From Hypholoma sublateritium FD-334 SS-4 (lineage: Eukaryota; Basidiomycota; Agaricomycetes; Agaricales; Strophariaceae), in NCBI GenBank assembly GCA_000827495.1, contig KN817525.1:240493-304492 (forward strand): a stretch of DNA of 64,000 bases. Direction: 5' to 3'. The notes under the pieces are model-generated. The model ran no database searches and was not told the origin of the DNA. It worked only from the letters and a program-made list of their open reading frames with translations. The position numbers and the translations under genes were made by a program. This document shows, one piece after another, positions 1 through 11,477 of this stretch (the first letter of the stretch is position 1; each line of letters starts with the position of its first letter).

Positions 1-174
1 AATCCATTTGTACGGCCTCTGCGAGAACTGCAGTGCATTGAGCGTCTCTACTGGGAGGGTGAGACAATGGACCCAATGCCAATTGGAAGGGCCGACATCA
101 AGGTCGCCGACAAGCGACACAGCGTGAGGGAGTAATGCATAAACTTGGATCTCAGGAGGAGCAGTCGTAGCCAT
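1..174 (-). CDS. 5' end of an unidentified gene, cut by the window edge
   Basis: An ATG at 174 opens a frame that stays open for 58 codons to the edge of the window. The start is MATTAPPEIQVYALLPHAVS and the last residues are SQRPYKWI. The context before the ATG is plausible for a start (TCATC before ATG), and the 44-bp end of the repeat element lies only about 50 bp upstream. The pattern of a short alanine/proline-rich start followed by a leucine-rich stretch and an RPYKW motif resembles the N-terminus of some basidiomycete HNH-nuclease-domain proteins. That is only a faint family impression, because the diagnostic HNH part would lie outside the window. No function is assigned. Confidence 0.45.
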   Translation of the reverse strand, partial: MATTAPPEIQVYALLPHAVSLVGDLDVGPSNWHWVHCLTLPVETLNALQFSQRPYKWI

Positions 175-223
175 GATGAGCGTACAGTTAGAACTTCACC
201 TTGCTGAGAGCAATGGTCCCGCC

Positions 224-985
224 AGGTCTTAGGACAATTCGTGTTGTTCGAACTCCGCTGTGATGTGGGAATCCACACGTAGACGCGCGCAAAACGACTT
301 GCCCGCGTACCATCCACGACGGCGAGATCGAGATCACGCGTCCGGGTATGCCGCGCGCCTCCTGCAGCATCCGCGCATGCCAGGGAGTAGCGGCGGATGC
401 ATGTTCATGCGCACCCCCATATCCGCCCCAGATCGCGTGTGCACGTATGCGCGCTGCAGTCGGGGGGCATGTAGGACGTATGGCATGTCACCCGATATGC
501 ACATGGGGCCAGGTGGCTCGGTGCGCGGTGGGATGTCTGAGAGCTGTAGCCGCGCGCTCTGGCTAGCCGGGTGGTGAGTGCGACGCTCACTGGTGCGAGC
601 CACTCACGAGAAGCCCCATATACAGCAGAAACGGAAAGATATTGAGCGCGCGAGCCGCTGCGACCGAGTGCGCTGGAGCGCTGGAGCTCCTCGACTGCAT
701 GTCGGCGCGCATCCTTGATGCTCCACGCGCACGTCAGTAGTGGTACCGCGCACAAGCCATCCATGCCGCTTCTTCAGCCGCCCGTGCCTCATTGCCGCCT
801 CTCCGTATTCGCGCTGTGCACGGGACGAATACCGGCTTGAAAATCGCGATGTCGAACGACGAGTTGATGGCAGTGAAGCCATCGCACACCTGTGCTCCCC
901 CCTCACCTCTTCGCATTCGCGCTACACGCCGGGCCCCCGATCGGCGACGATGTAAAACCCGGACCGGCGCATGATCAAGTCGTAG
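224..985 (-). repeat. GC-rich repeat element, copy 1
   Basis: This stretch contains no intact gene. Its reverse complement matches the element at 24.8-27.4 kb in two places. The end at 224-267 matches 27347-27390 in 42 of 44 positions by eye. The block at about 785-945 aligns with about 25325-25500, including two internal copies of an AGCGCRAAYRCG-like motif about 110 bp apart in both. The inner boundary is placed near 940-985, where the WD40 reading frame passes into element sequence. The element looks decayed: its frames are short and interrupted. Orientation is given so that the conserved 44-bp end is the right end. It could be a degenerate transposon or an ancient duplicated gene fragment. 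Confidence 0.6.
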
Positions 986-1725
986 TTCCACGCCTGTTCC
1001 CACTACTACTAGGCATGTGCCGTCAGGTGCTACAGCCAGGTCAGATATCCTAACAGCAAGGGGCCTCCATTTATCTCTTATCTCTCCGTCAATATTCTGA
1101 AAGTCAACGAACACGTCAATCCACCTTCGAACTCAACAAGCCCATAACATCGTACGTACCCAAAAGATGATCCTTCGATCCAATGCCCCAGTGACAAAAC
1201 CCGTCCCGTCTGGCAACCATAAGACGGCTGTAATTGTTTCTGTATGACCGTCATTTAGAGTGCGAATACAGTCACCAGTCTTCGGGCCTAGGTATAAGCA
1301 TTTTGAGAGGGTCTTCGAAGTACGACGCTTACTCTTGCACTCCACATTTTCATTGTATACTCCGAGCTCGTAATAAGCACAGAATCGTCCAACGACCACG
1401 CCAAACACCCCACCGGATATGGGTGTTCACGCAAGATGACATGTGCTATCCAGTCCTGCGTCGAAGGGTCTATATACCAACCATATATGAGTTCCGCATG
1501 CCTGCATATAAATCGAGAAATGATGCACTTACTGCCCTCCGCCAAATTACTGCAGATCTGTCTTTACTTGCGCTCGCCAGAAAAGTACCATCATGACTCC
1601 ATTTAATGTCCCACACTTCGTCATTGTGCGTCTCCAATACAGCCGTCGACGTCACAGCAGGACTGAAGGGAACGTCAATGGTAGGTGCGTTGCAGGCGGT
1701 AAAGGTGTGAATACCATCAGACAGT
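960..1725 (-). pseudogene. Truncated WDR26/Gid7-like WD40 gene copy
   Basis: Four exons joined by canonical short introns encode about four WD40 repeats typical of WDR26/Gid7, the GID/CTLH ubiquitin-ligase subunit. In order they carry NDEVWDIKWSHDGTFLASAS, then REHPYPVGCLAWSLDD and SSEYTMKMW, then HTETITAVLWLPDG and ALDRRIIFW, then RISDLAVAPDGTCLVVVG. The family normally has LisH and CTLH domains before seven WD repeats. Here no LisH/CTLH is visible upstream before the neighbouring GH55 gene, and an in-frame stop lies near 1725. Downstream, the frame passes directly into repeat element copy 1 and ends at 734, so the last repeats are missing. Retained splice sites suggest recent decay or a partial duplicate; a shortened expressed protein cannot be excluded. 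Confidence 0.7.
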
Positions 1726-2240
1726 CACCTGGGTGAACCAAAAAACAGGTTGCTCGGCGCCCGATATCCCCGGAGAGATGAATGCAGATCTGAGCCCCTC
1801 CGTTTCGACCATGCCTCGTGTATGTGGGTAGATGTGATTGACCGACTACCCTCCCGAAAGCAGTCCTGCACTTGGGGTGTAGGTGGCGGCAGAGGCGATG
1901 CTATTGTTTCGGTGCTGACGTCGGGGGATACTAACGAGTACTCAACGAGTGCTGGTGTGGATTCCAGAGAGGGCATGTCTCGGTTTTGCACGCGGTGGTG
2001 TGACAGGTCAGTGCCACGAATGCTCTCAGCGGTACCAGTAATTGATCTATAACTTCTTTTGGATAACTCATTCCCGTAAACGGACATCAATCAATCAAAT
2101 TCAAACCTTTGCCCTGCGCTCATCGCTAAATTGCTTCCAACACACAACACGGGAATTGTCAGGTATCGTCTGTATATTTCCTGTTTACATCAGTCTCGTT
2201 AATGGATTTCTATTGATACGCGAGTGACAATATTCAAGCT

Positions 2241-5200
2241 TCAGGTTCTGCTCCACGCTGTGATGGTCGCCGCAAACCCGTTGCTGTTTGCACTTTGATT
2301 TATGACGCCCTGCTGGCCTATGCTCAGTTGGAAAGTCGATGCAACGGTATTGAGACTGTAAAATGTAACAGTCGAGGTCGTATCAATGTTCACGATCTGG
2401 GGCTGGCAATTATTGCTCGTAAGACAGGCTTGACCAAAGGCCTAATTGCTGTTAGATATGTTCCTGTAAGAAGGACATACTAGACAAACCTGGAAGAAAC
2501 TGTAGAATCCAGCACCTGTAAAATAGTCGTTTTAGATACAATGTACATATTGATATATGGTGAATATTCACCGAATATTATAATGTTTGAAGATCCTTGA
2601 ATGTTAAGAGCCCATGCAGCTTGCATGGAAGAACTCGTGGCAGGGTCTCCAAGAGTGGCATTATTGGAAAATGGAGCAGGAGGCGCAGGACTTGGTTGGA
2701 AATAAGGCTAATAATCCCTCAATGTTGATTACATTTGATGCTGTGAAGCAGAAATAACGTACCGTTTCCGTTTGCGCGAATCCTATGTAATGGTTTTGTG
2801 CATTATGCAGGTTGTATTGATATAGAACGTGATGTTCCGCTATAAATCGAAGCGTTGCTTGAGCCACCAAAATTATGACATAGCTGCAACGGAGACATAC
2901 AAGCTGGATAACACCATAAAGGAGATTAGATCGAACACGATTATCGTCATCAGGTGTCGCTCACCAGTTCCAATCAACCATACAGGCCCCGCAGACTCTG
3001 ACAAAATCCCGCGTCCTGAATATATTTGAACCTGCGTAGACCCATCCCCGTCCAAGTCATGGTCTGCCAGCCACACCCACGTTCCCTACAGGTATACCAT
3101 CAGCGAGAAATTCATTTGCCTGACTGGATATCCCCCAAACAGACCTCTAGATATGCTGTGGACTGGGCAGTCAGATGTAGAGCCAGATAAGCTGCGAAAC
3201 AGTTCGTAGTTCCTCCGCTACCGCCTTTCGGGCACGTTGATGGCTCCAAATTGGTGCCAGCGGCTATAAATAGCACTCGTCAGTGGCGCATAGCTGAATT
3301 TGGACATGTCCTTGACATACCTCCTCCGAGCCTGAAAAAAAGCAAGAAAGGGGATCATTATCCAGATTCTGCATAATATCCGGCAGCGTTACTTGCCTGA
3401 TATGAGAGTCCCACATGCCAGTGGCACCAGTCTGCCCGCTTGGTTGTTGTACATTCCACTCGACAACGACCGCGCCAGGAGCTTGTATTCCACATCGTTG
3501 TCAGCTTTGAAATCGCGTAATTCAGTCCATACATAAATACGCACCTGGGCCAACCGTAGTGAAGACAATATCGGTGATCTCCATGATGCCCTGTGAACCA
3601 GGCGCGCCGACCCGGACAACGGGTGTCGGGACATTCACGTTCTCGAATGCGGCACCTTTTCCGGCGATGACCGACCACGCCTCCCCGACCATCTGGGTCC
3701 CCGCTGGGATAGTGATCGTCGACGACACGATGTATGTGCCTGCATCAAAGAAGATGATCTTGCATCCCGCGAACTGCACAAATCAGATGTAGCGCGTCAA
3801 TGTTGTGAGCAGCGCGCGCGCGCGATACAGTGCGCCTTGCCCACCTTATTGAATATGGCCGTAATCGCAGCAGTATCATCGGTCACTCCATCGCCCTTCG
3901 CACCGTTGGATTTAACACTGACGAATTGACTCGTGGAGTAGGCGGCATACTGCGGATGCGTGCGTCCAAATATCTTCCCAGAGGAGTCCAGCAGCGATGC
4001 CGGCTTGCTCGCGGCAACGACTGATCCTTGGGTGAAAGTTCCCGTCGTGCTGGTTCCGTGGAATACATGACCCTGTCCCCACGAAGCGATCGTAGTCGTG
4101 CCGCCGGCGAGAACCGTTTGGCCAGTCGACTCCACGCCAACAGCGACCGGGACGTTGGTGAGCTTTGCGTTGTTGATGACGAGAGACCCGTCGAGCGTCC
4201 CGCCGCTGGCCACCGAGGTACGGACAAAGATAGGTGTGTTGTTAATAGTCGCGTCGATGATTGCCAGGGATCCAGAGGTCTGTAATATCAGCGGTGTTGA
4301 GCGGCGCGCGGGTATGAATAAATAATTATTACCTGTGTTCCAGAGGGAATTCCGCCCGTGGAGACGTCGAAGCCGACCTGAGAACGGAGAGCAGAAATTA
4401 AGCATCATATGTGAATCACTGAGAAAATATTAGCGCACTTGACAATTATTAATGGTCACTCCCTGGTATGTCCAGCCTAATTATGTGCAGAGATCAGCTG
4501 CCGCGCATCGGTGGAGTTATGAAATGACCGTACCCCAGTTCCAAACGCTGAAAATACCAGACTGTGCGTTGTTCACGGTTACATTTCGAACCGTGAACTG
4601 TTGGTTCCCGACCCACATTCCAAACTTCCCTATAACTCTGTGAGAAAGTTAATAAATACAGAGTAAATGCACCGACAGACCTCCATTGAAGACAAGATCT
4701 CCAAGGAAACCACCGCTGGGAATTCAAGGTCGACACTGAGCGAATGCACACCACATCTAATTACAGCTCCAATTTACCTTCCATTTTCCATGAAAATACC
4801 TGCCACAATCCATTTTTAGTATAAAAGATACACCAGGTAATGTGGGTAGATAATTTTGCACCTTGATGCGCCGTATCCGATGCAGTTGACATCTGGACTA
4901 CGATGTTCATCAACGAGGTCGATTGTGATGCTTGCCAATGGAACCCAGTTCCTGACGTCGTCGCGGGAATTCTAATATGATGTTTAGCCGATCTGTATGT
5001 CATAATAGGATGAAAGGCTCCGTACTGGCGTAAATCAATAACAAAGTTTCGTACTGAGCGGAAGCTGTGGCATAGCACGTTCAGACATTATACCTTCGGA
5101 GGCTACAGACGGACGCACAAGTTATTTTGATTCACGTAGAACTGTGCACCGTCGGCTCCTGGGATATATGGGTCAGCGTCTACAAATCCAATCGTATTAG

Positions 5201-5915
5201 TTTTGTATTTTCCTGAAGCATCAGAGGCATTACCGATGACGGCGATTCCCACAAAACCTGCAGTGGCCAGCAGCGTTGGAGGGTTTCTCGCATCTCCAAT
5301 GAGTTGTGAGTAGTAGTAAGCGATGATTGGCGCAGACACCACGTAGGTTCTGTTTGGGTAAATGTCAGAATTCTATTCGAACGATGTTTGGTTAATTCTC
5401 ACCCTGAAGGAAAGAAGATAACAGCCGGGGTCAAACTATCATCCACGGTCAGCAGACGTGCGCAAGAAAACATGTGGTATGCACACACGTTGACGACGCG
5501 CAGCTGCCACCTCCACAGCGGCTCCCAGCCGTTATAGCAGCGCTAACACAGGGATCAGCAAGCGTTCAAAAATATCATCCCGAGGATGCGGGCATCGCTT
5601 AACACGCACTTGATCGCGGCGGTATCGTCGGTAACGCCGTCGCCTTTGGCGCCAAAATCCTGTGGGCGACCCTGTCAGGCTTGGCACCAGGTTAAAGTGC
5701 GGATGACGCACTTTGACGTTCCGGAACACTTGGTAGGTCGCGGGATTCGCGTTGTACGCGGAGGTGCCCTGGTGCGCGATGTTCTGCATCCAGAACGGGT
5801 CGGTCGCGGCGGCCGTGCCAGCGCCTAGAGGCGCGGAACATGATGTCCCGAGCCCTGAGACTACTGTAGCCAGCGCGCTGAGCAGCGCACCGGTAAATAT
5901 CCGAGTGAGATGCAT
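2241..5915 (-). CDS. GH55 exo-beta-1,3-glucanase (pectate-lyase-like beta-helix)
   Basis: Secreted glycoside hydrolase family 55 protein, expected to release glucose from beta-1,3-glucan of fungal cell walls or storage glucan. The start at 5915 gives a signal peptide (MHLTRIFTGALLSALATVVS). Two beta-helix modules each open with the repeat signature AKGDGVTDDTAAI: the first just after an intron joining NVK to DFGAKGD, the second in FVSVKSNGAKGDGVTDD near 3.87 kb. Further family blocks are IIFFDAGTYIVSSTITIP, GTQMVGEAWSVIAG and VGAPGSQGIMEITDI. The C-terminus reads GAGFYSFFQ, then ACLTSNNCQPQIVNID, and ends ITAWSRT at 2241. The gene has more than ten short introns; apparent frameshifts in the raw frames are all resolved by them. 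It looks intact, with the usual family length of roughly 750-800 residues. Confidence 0.88.
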
Positions 5916-7618
5916 CGGTTGTGGGCTGTGGAATAGGGTTATTGTCAGCCCTCGAGGTAGTGCGAGTGCTTTCACTTCCAAAGCATCTCGGAGAAACACT
6001 TACTTATACCATTTGACTCCGCAAGTGGTGGGCCAGAAAATAGACAAAGTATACCGGAAATTCTATCAATAATCGCATTCCACATGGGAGGCACGCAAGA
6101 ACACGAGGATACGGAGAAACGGCGAGCTTCGGTTAACATAATGAGTGCAGAAATAATATTTTCAATGCGCTTGAATCAACTTGCGAGCACGAGGCTTCAA
6201 AAAAAACTTCATCCAAGGCGTCAGGTGTCTGTAGGTGAGAAGGGTGGACGTCCTTCCAGAGGGTCAGCTGGGCGATCAGGGCGTCGGGAAATGAGGATGA
6301 GTAAAGCCGGGCACATAGTAAAGGATCGTCTTGAATAGCATCCGCCATATGATGTACGCAAGTGCACGCATCTGTACATCAGACGTTATTCGGCTTTGAC
6401 TCGGTCGCTGGCGAGGGATGGAATATTTAGAGTGCATAGAAACAGGTGTTTGGACAATCAGTGCGCCGGGTCATGAACGCGATGTTTTAGCAGCTATTTT
6501 TAGACTGCGTGTAATTAAATAATCAAGTACGTTTGTGCCGGCCGCTGAGTTTGCGACAAAAGCTTGCGCCCCAGCACCGTAGTGGTAATAGGATCGCACC
6601 ACGTCTTCAGCGTAAGCAACGGTTCAAGAGGTGATTTTACCCATTTCGGGATGATATTCTTTTCTTATGTGGCAATGGCGTTCGGATTCTTGATTGACAG
6701 ATATCAATTATCCGAGCGCAATCGCCTTTCAGTGCATGTGTAACCATCTCAGAGAACGAGCGCAATTGGAAGCTATCCGTCAAACTTTATCTCCCGGAAG
6801 TGCAGTGAACATCATACAAGAAACGATTACGCGTTGATGAACGAATACGCCTGTCGCTAATTTGAGCTGTAGACAGGCCGAGGAAAGTCCCGGATACAAC
6901 GAGCAAGACAAAAACAGCACGTCCGTTGAAGGCGTTGATGTTTCCGTCTCGCAAGGAAGTATATGACAGGGAAGTACGCAGCACGTTCAGCCCCGTGGCT
7001 GAGGTGAAGAAAAATTTCCATCGTAGGCTCCGTGCAAGGCGTCACGCTACGGAAGTCTGTTTGTTAATGGATCAGTATTAGACCAGGGTATGCCTATTTG
7101 TTGCAGGACCGCGGCGTTCGGTTTTGACACGGTGCGCACGAGCTAAATCCCACTGGCCGCGTATGCACAAACACATGCCCGTCGCAAGTCCGCCGCGGCG
7201 CAGATGATGTGCAATCTGAGAAACACGGGAGCCTTGGAACCGAGAGTTTACCGCCTTGCATCAGCCTCTCCGTTGACAGTATAAGGAGCGAATCGCCCTA
7301 GCGGCCTCGGCACTGCCGCCATACCGCTAGCACCTTGGAGTCTGCCCGGGCGGTGACAATACAAGTACACGCAACCGCTATGGCTTAGACGATTTTACAG
7401 AGCGTGTACTGTGTGCGTTCGCCCCGGAGCAGCCGGAAATAGAGGGCACGCGAGCCGGTAGCGCCGTAGCGGGTCACCGCGTTCAGCTGACCGCCCGCCG
7501 ACACAGCCCCGCACCGCCTCCCTCTGCACCACAGCAGTGTTATATCGGACACACCGTCGGATTTGGAAGGCTTAAAGACCCAGACCAAGGGCTTCCGCAG
7601 CGCAAACCATAAAAAACG
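5916..7618. other. Intergenic stretch with a possible gene remnant
   Basis: No complete gene could be supported. On the minus strand at 6787-6984 there is a short frame with a strongly hydrophobic run (AVFVLLVVSGTFLGLSTAQ) preceded by NAFNGR. This vaguely resembles a transmembrane segment of fungal seven-helix or DUF6533-type proteins, such as the gene at 11.6 kb, but no flanking exons could be joined. A second minus-strand frame at 6133-6348 has no recognisable features. The part from about 7100 to 7600 is GC-rich and holds the promoter of the phosphatase gene that follows. Confidence 0.4.
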
Positions 7619-8355
7619 ATGCCGGGGACGGCGCCAGTGGCACGGGTGTACCTAGTGCGGCACGGGGAGACACAGGCGAACAGAGACGGTGTTATCCAGG
7701 GACAAATGAACACGGCGCTGAACGCGCGCGGGGAGGCGCAGGCGCGGATGGTTGCGAATGCGCTGGGCCCGGTGGGGTTCACGCGGGCGTACAGCAGCGA
7801 CCTGCGACGGGCGAGCGAGGTGCGTGTGTCGGCTGATGCCAAGATGGATGCTGAGCGAGATGAAAGACTGCGAAAACGATTCTGGAGACACATCCGGGCG
7901 TGGAACTGGTACAGGAAGCAGCGCTACGAGAGCGGGTGAGTCGATAGCTTTTTTGGCTGCTGCCGCTGACTGACGTCACGCAGTATATGGGCGCGCTGGA
8001 GGGGACGACTGGGCAGGGGCTGAGCGCGGCGGATGCTGAGATGGGGCCGGCGTTCTGCAAGCGAGCAATAGACTGGTGGAAAGCAAGGATTCTGGGCACG
8101 GTGCTCGCCACGGCGGGCGGGGACGCAGTTGACGTCCTGGTGACATCACACGGGGGCTGGATCGGGGCTCTAGTGCGGGGGCTGGTCGGAAGCAGACACG
8201 CGCGTCTGGGCGAGGGCGTTGTGCTGGGCCACTGCGGGAACGCGTCGGTGACGGTGGTCGAGGTGTACGGCAACGGGCGCGGAGTTGTGGTGCGGTACGC
8301 AGACACGACGCATGTCGACGGGGATATGTTGGGGTCGAATGTGGACACCACGTGA
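7619..8355 (+). CDS. Histidine phosphatase (phosphoglycerate mutase-like)
   Basis: Branch-2H phosphatase of the phosphoglycerate mutase superfamily, close to the TIGAR/fructose-bisphosphatase-like group. Three exons (about 7619-7819, 7867-7935, 7984-8355) give 213 residues. The phospho-acceptor motif is YLVRHGETQANRDGVIQG near the N-terminus. SSDLRRASETAKTIL follows across the first intron, then REALRERYMGALEG-type sequence (actually AALRERYMGALEG) across the second. The second catalytic histidine is in VTSHGGWIGALVRGL. Both intron joins restore the family consensus exactly, so the gene appears intact. The substrate cannot be told from sequence; a sugar phosphate or phosphorylated metabolite is likely, probably in the cytosol. 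The stop lies 84 bp before the next start on the same strand. Confidence 0.88.
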
Positions 8356-8439
8356 ATCGCCAAGTAATGCACCGCCTTGGAGGTTAAACTTATTATACAA
8401 GTCTCATAGTCCCGAACCACATTCTTTACTCACCCCCCC

Positions 8440-10594
8440 ATGCCGCACACCGAGAGCTCTCCGCTCTTGCCCACCTACCAAACGGCCCCCGGTTTTGGCG
8501 CGCGTGCTGTGCGCTTTTTCAAGGCCGAGGGGCAGCCCGGCTGGGGCGCGTCCTTCTATTGGTATCTCTTCACCTCGTACTTCAATGTCCTCCTGGTCTT
8601 TGTTCCCCTCAGTGCCGTCGCTCATTATCTCAACTGGGATGCCGCCCTGCGCTTTGGCTTCAGTTTCCTTGCCATCATGCCCCTTGCAAAGGTGAGCGCA
8701 GCGCCGGCCCAAACACCAGATGTTCACGCCTTTGTCTAGCTGCTCGGCGATGCGACGGAGCAAATGTCTTTCAGCCTGGGCCAGACCCTCGCGGGCCTGC
8801 TGAACGCCTCGTTCGGAAACGCCGTCGAAATCATCGTTGGTGTCGCCGCCCTCCTCCAAGGTGCGTCGCCCGCGTTCCCATAGACTGCTGGTTAATCCTT
8901 TTCTCTAGATGAGATACGCATCGTCCAGACCTCCGTGTGTACCCGTTTCACATAGCTGCTGTGATTTCTTATCTCCGTGCGGTCTAGATGCTCGGCTCCA
9001 TCCTCTCGAATATTCTGCTCGTCCTCGGCTGCTCCTTTGTCGCAGCAGGGTACAAGCGCAGCGAGAGCAAGTTCAAGGTCACCGCCGCGCAGGCGTCTAG
9101 CTCGGTAAGCAACCCGCCCCCTAACAGCTGCATGCACTGATTGAGGCGGGCCTGCCCAGCTCATGACCTTGTCCTGTATCAGTGAGTCCTTGGCGCCGGC
9201 GTCAATCCCGCACGTAAGGCAGTGCTGACCGTCTCCACAGCGCTCGTGATCCCTGCTGCGTACTACAGCACACTTGAAGGTGAGCGGCACCTCCACGATG
9301 AGGCGTGATGCTGATACAGATCGTTGCATAGACAAGTCGAACCTGCGCGGACTGCTCATCATCTCCCGCGGCACCGCCATCGCGTTCCTCCTCATCTACT
9401 GCGCGTATATATATTTCCAGCTGAAGTCGCACGCGTACCTCTTCGACCCGGACCGCGCAGAGGACTGTGAATGCAACTGCCCCTGCGGCAAGGCCGGACC
9501 TGCGTGTGCGTGCGCCGCTGCGGCTCATGGGACTGGCAGCAGCAACGGAAATGTCGCAGTGCAAGCGCCCACCACCGCGCGCGAGACAGAGCACCGCCCG
9601 AGTGTGGTGAACCGGCGCTCGACGCTCGCGCGTCGTGCAACTATGGACGTCTGGCATACGACTCCCGAACCACGCTTCACGAGCCCCGAACGCGCCATTG
9701 TCACTGGTATCGCGGAAGAAGGCGAAGGGGAGGAAGAGGAAGAGGAGGGTGCGAGGATGAGCGTCGTCGCTGCTTCGACGGCGTTACTGTTGGTCACGCT
9801 TACGACGTCCTTTTGCGCGGATTACTGTGCGTCGCTTTCCTGCCTCACCTGCAGTGGCTGGATGAACGGAAAAGAGTTAACTGATTGGTTTTTGCGGAAT
9901 GCGTAGTGGTTGCATCAATCGAGGAGTTTGCGGAGAGGTATCATGTCCCCAAGGCGTTCATTGGACTCATTCTCTTGCCGATCGTCGTGCGTGCCGATTT
10001 CCAGGTGTCCGCGAGGGTCCTTGCTGACATGTTTCGCTTCTGAATTCACCATGTTTGATCTGGGGACTTGAATGTGTATTCAGGCGAACGCAGCGGAGCA
10101 CGTCACGTCGGTATGGATGGCAATGAAGGACCAAATGGAACTCACCATCACAATCTGNGTCGGCAGCTCGATCGTGCGTATCGTTTCCTTNTCCCTNGCN
10201 CTNTTGGACGCTCACGCCAATTTATATAACCTTGANTGACTTGAAATGGAGCAGCAAATCGCCTCGTTCGTGGTTCCGCTGCTCGTNGTNGTCGGATGGA
10301 TCTCNGGNCACGAGCTCACGTTGTTCTTCGCGCACTTCGAAACAATCATCCTCTTCGCGTCGGTCCTGCTCGTGAACACACTCATCCAAGACGGGAAATC
10401 AAATTATATGGAGGGCCTCATGTACGTGCTCTTTGTTTTGTGTCTGCAGGCGTGCTGACAGAGGCTGGATCGGGTATGCAGGCTCCTAGCGCTGTACTTT
10501 GTCATCTCGCTTGCCTGTGCGTATACTTATCTTTCCGTTACTTGCGAGCGTGTTCTGACGATTGTTTTTGGTGTGCGCAGTCTGGGTGTCTTAA
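8440..10594 (+). CDS. Vacuolar-type Ca2+/H+ exchanger (CaCA family)
   Basis: Membrane antiporter of the CAX/VCX1 type, expected to load Ca2+ into the vacuole using the proton gradient. The frame starts MPHTESSPLLPTYQTAPGFG and holds the two CaCA alpha repeats: LLNASFGNAVEIIVGVAALL in the first half, and ILLPIVANAAEHVTSVW then GSSIQIASFVVPLL in the second. The splice joins IV|ANAAEH and SSI|QIAS restore the motifs. The last intron (donor GTGCGTATAC) leads to the ending AFWVS. Between the halves is a long hydrophilic loop with a cysteine cluster (DCECNCPCGKAGPACAC) and a run of acidic residues (EEGEGEEEEEEG), longer than I would expect. Ten N bases fall between 10158 and 10308. The start ATG lies about 85 bp from the upstream stop. 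Confidence 0.87.
10158..10308. other. Cluster of ten ambiguous bases (N)
   Basis: Single N bases occur at 10158, 10191, 10197, 10200, 10203, 10236, 10287, 10290, 10305 and 10308, inside the Ca2+/H+ exchanger gene. Every position is a multiple of three, which is the third codon position of the flanking exons. The inferred 81-nt intron (10174-10254) is itself a multiple of three and contains five of them. Outside this cluster only two other Ns were noticed (35590 and 37345). They may be masked polymorphism or a base-calling artefact. Confidence 0.9.
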
Positions 10595-11470
10595 GTGCTT
10601 GTGATATGCGGGTGAGCAGCGCGGTGAGTGTTCAGCCCACAACCTTGCGCGCAGGCGGTAGCGGCGGGTGATCTATGTTGTATGCCGATTCGTTCTTCGT
10701 TTTGGACGGCCCTTCCATTCGTTTCGTACATTCGACCTTCTTGATACTACTGGCGCGCATCGCGCCGATGTTTTTTTACAGTATTACTCTGAATTTGCCG
10801 CCGGCGAGTCACCGTGCGTGCGCTCTTGTTATCTATACGGAATCTTTCGGTATCTCCAAGCGTTTCCACCTCAGCAGTCAATTGTGCCGTCATTTGTGAT
10901 TATACCCACGCAGCATGGCATGGGTTTGTGCTTTATAAATTTGCGCTGGGTATGTGGTGAGTACGTGTCCTGTTCTGTTTGCATCTCGCCTTTGTGGCTC
11001 GCACAGTCTAAGTGCAAGGACTGTCTATGGAACCTTTTTACGAGAGCCCTCGCTATCTGTAGGAGCTTGTGGGTCCCTGCCAATCGTGGCTTGGCGACGG
11101 TCTGGACTGTACACCTTGATCGCCGGTGCGTCCTGCGCTGTCCTGCGCCGGTATCATCTATGGCCGCTGCGATAGACTTGGTGCCATGACGCCTGCCCGT
11201 GCGTCGCGCGGCCGCTGCTATGCTTCCTGTTCGCTCGCTGTGTATTCCGTCAGCTCAGCACGCGATATGCTTGGAGACGTTGGATTTGGCGGCGCGGTGC
11301 GCGAGGGTACTTACTTGAAACCATTTCGGCGCAGCGGATGGTCGTTGCTCGGTTGCCGGGTCGATCGTGGCCGAGGGGCGGATGCGAATAACGGGCGGAG
11401 CGCGTGAGCGCAATTGCGTGCGCGTTAAATGCCGGCTAGGGGCTACGCCGCATTCCAACGACCTCGGCGC
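10595..11470. other. Intergenic stretch, no gene seen
   Basis: This stretch is about 0.9 kb long and GC-rich towards its right end. A 173-codon open frame at 10668-11189 begins with a non-ATG codon, has no recognisable domain, and is crossed by open frames in other phases, so it is not accepted. The right end carries the promoter of the DUF6533 gene. Confidence 0.6.
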
Positions 11471-11471
11471 G

Positions 11472-11477
11472 TATAAG
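11472..11477 (+). promoter_or_regulatory. Candidate TATA box of the DUF6533 gene
   Basis: TATAAG in the context GCGTATAAGTGC lies 105 bp before the ATG at 11577. It is followed by a pyrimidine-rich stretch (CTTCTCTCTCTTCCCTCC) of the kind seen at fungal transcription starts. The spacing is typical for basidiomycete promoters, but this is position and motif only. Confidence 0.45.

Noticed and set aside
5532..5999. Apparent frameshift near the start of the GH55 gene
   Set aside because: A 5' GTGCGTC and 3' CCCACAG intron joins NVK to DFGAKGDGV and restores the family sequence, so there is no frameshift.
10668..11189. 173-codon open frame between the exchanger and DUF6533 genes
   Set aside because: It starts with a non-ATG codon, shows no domain or helix pattern, and overlaps open frames in other phases, as is common in GC-rich DNA.
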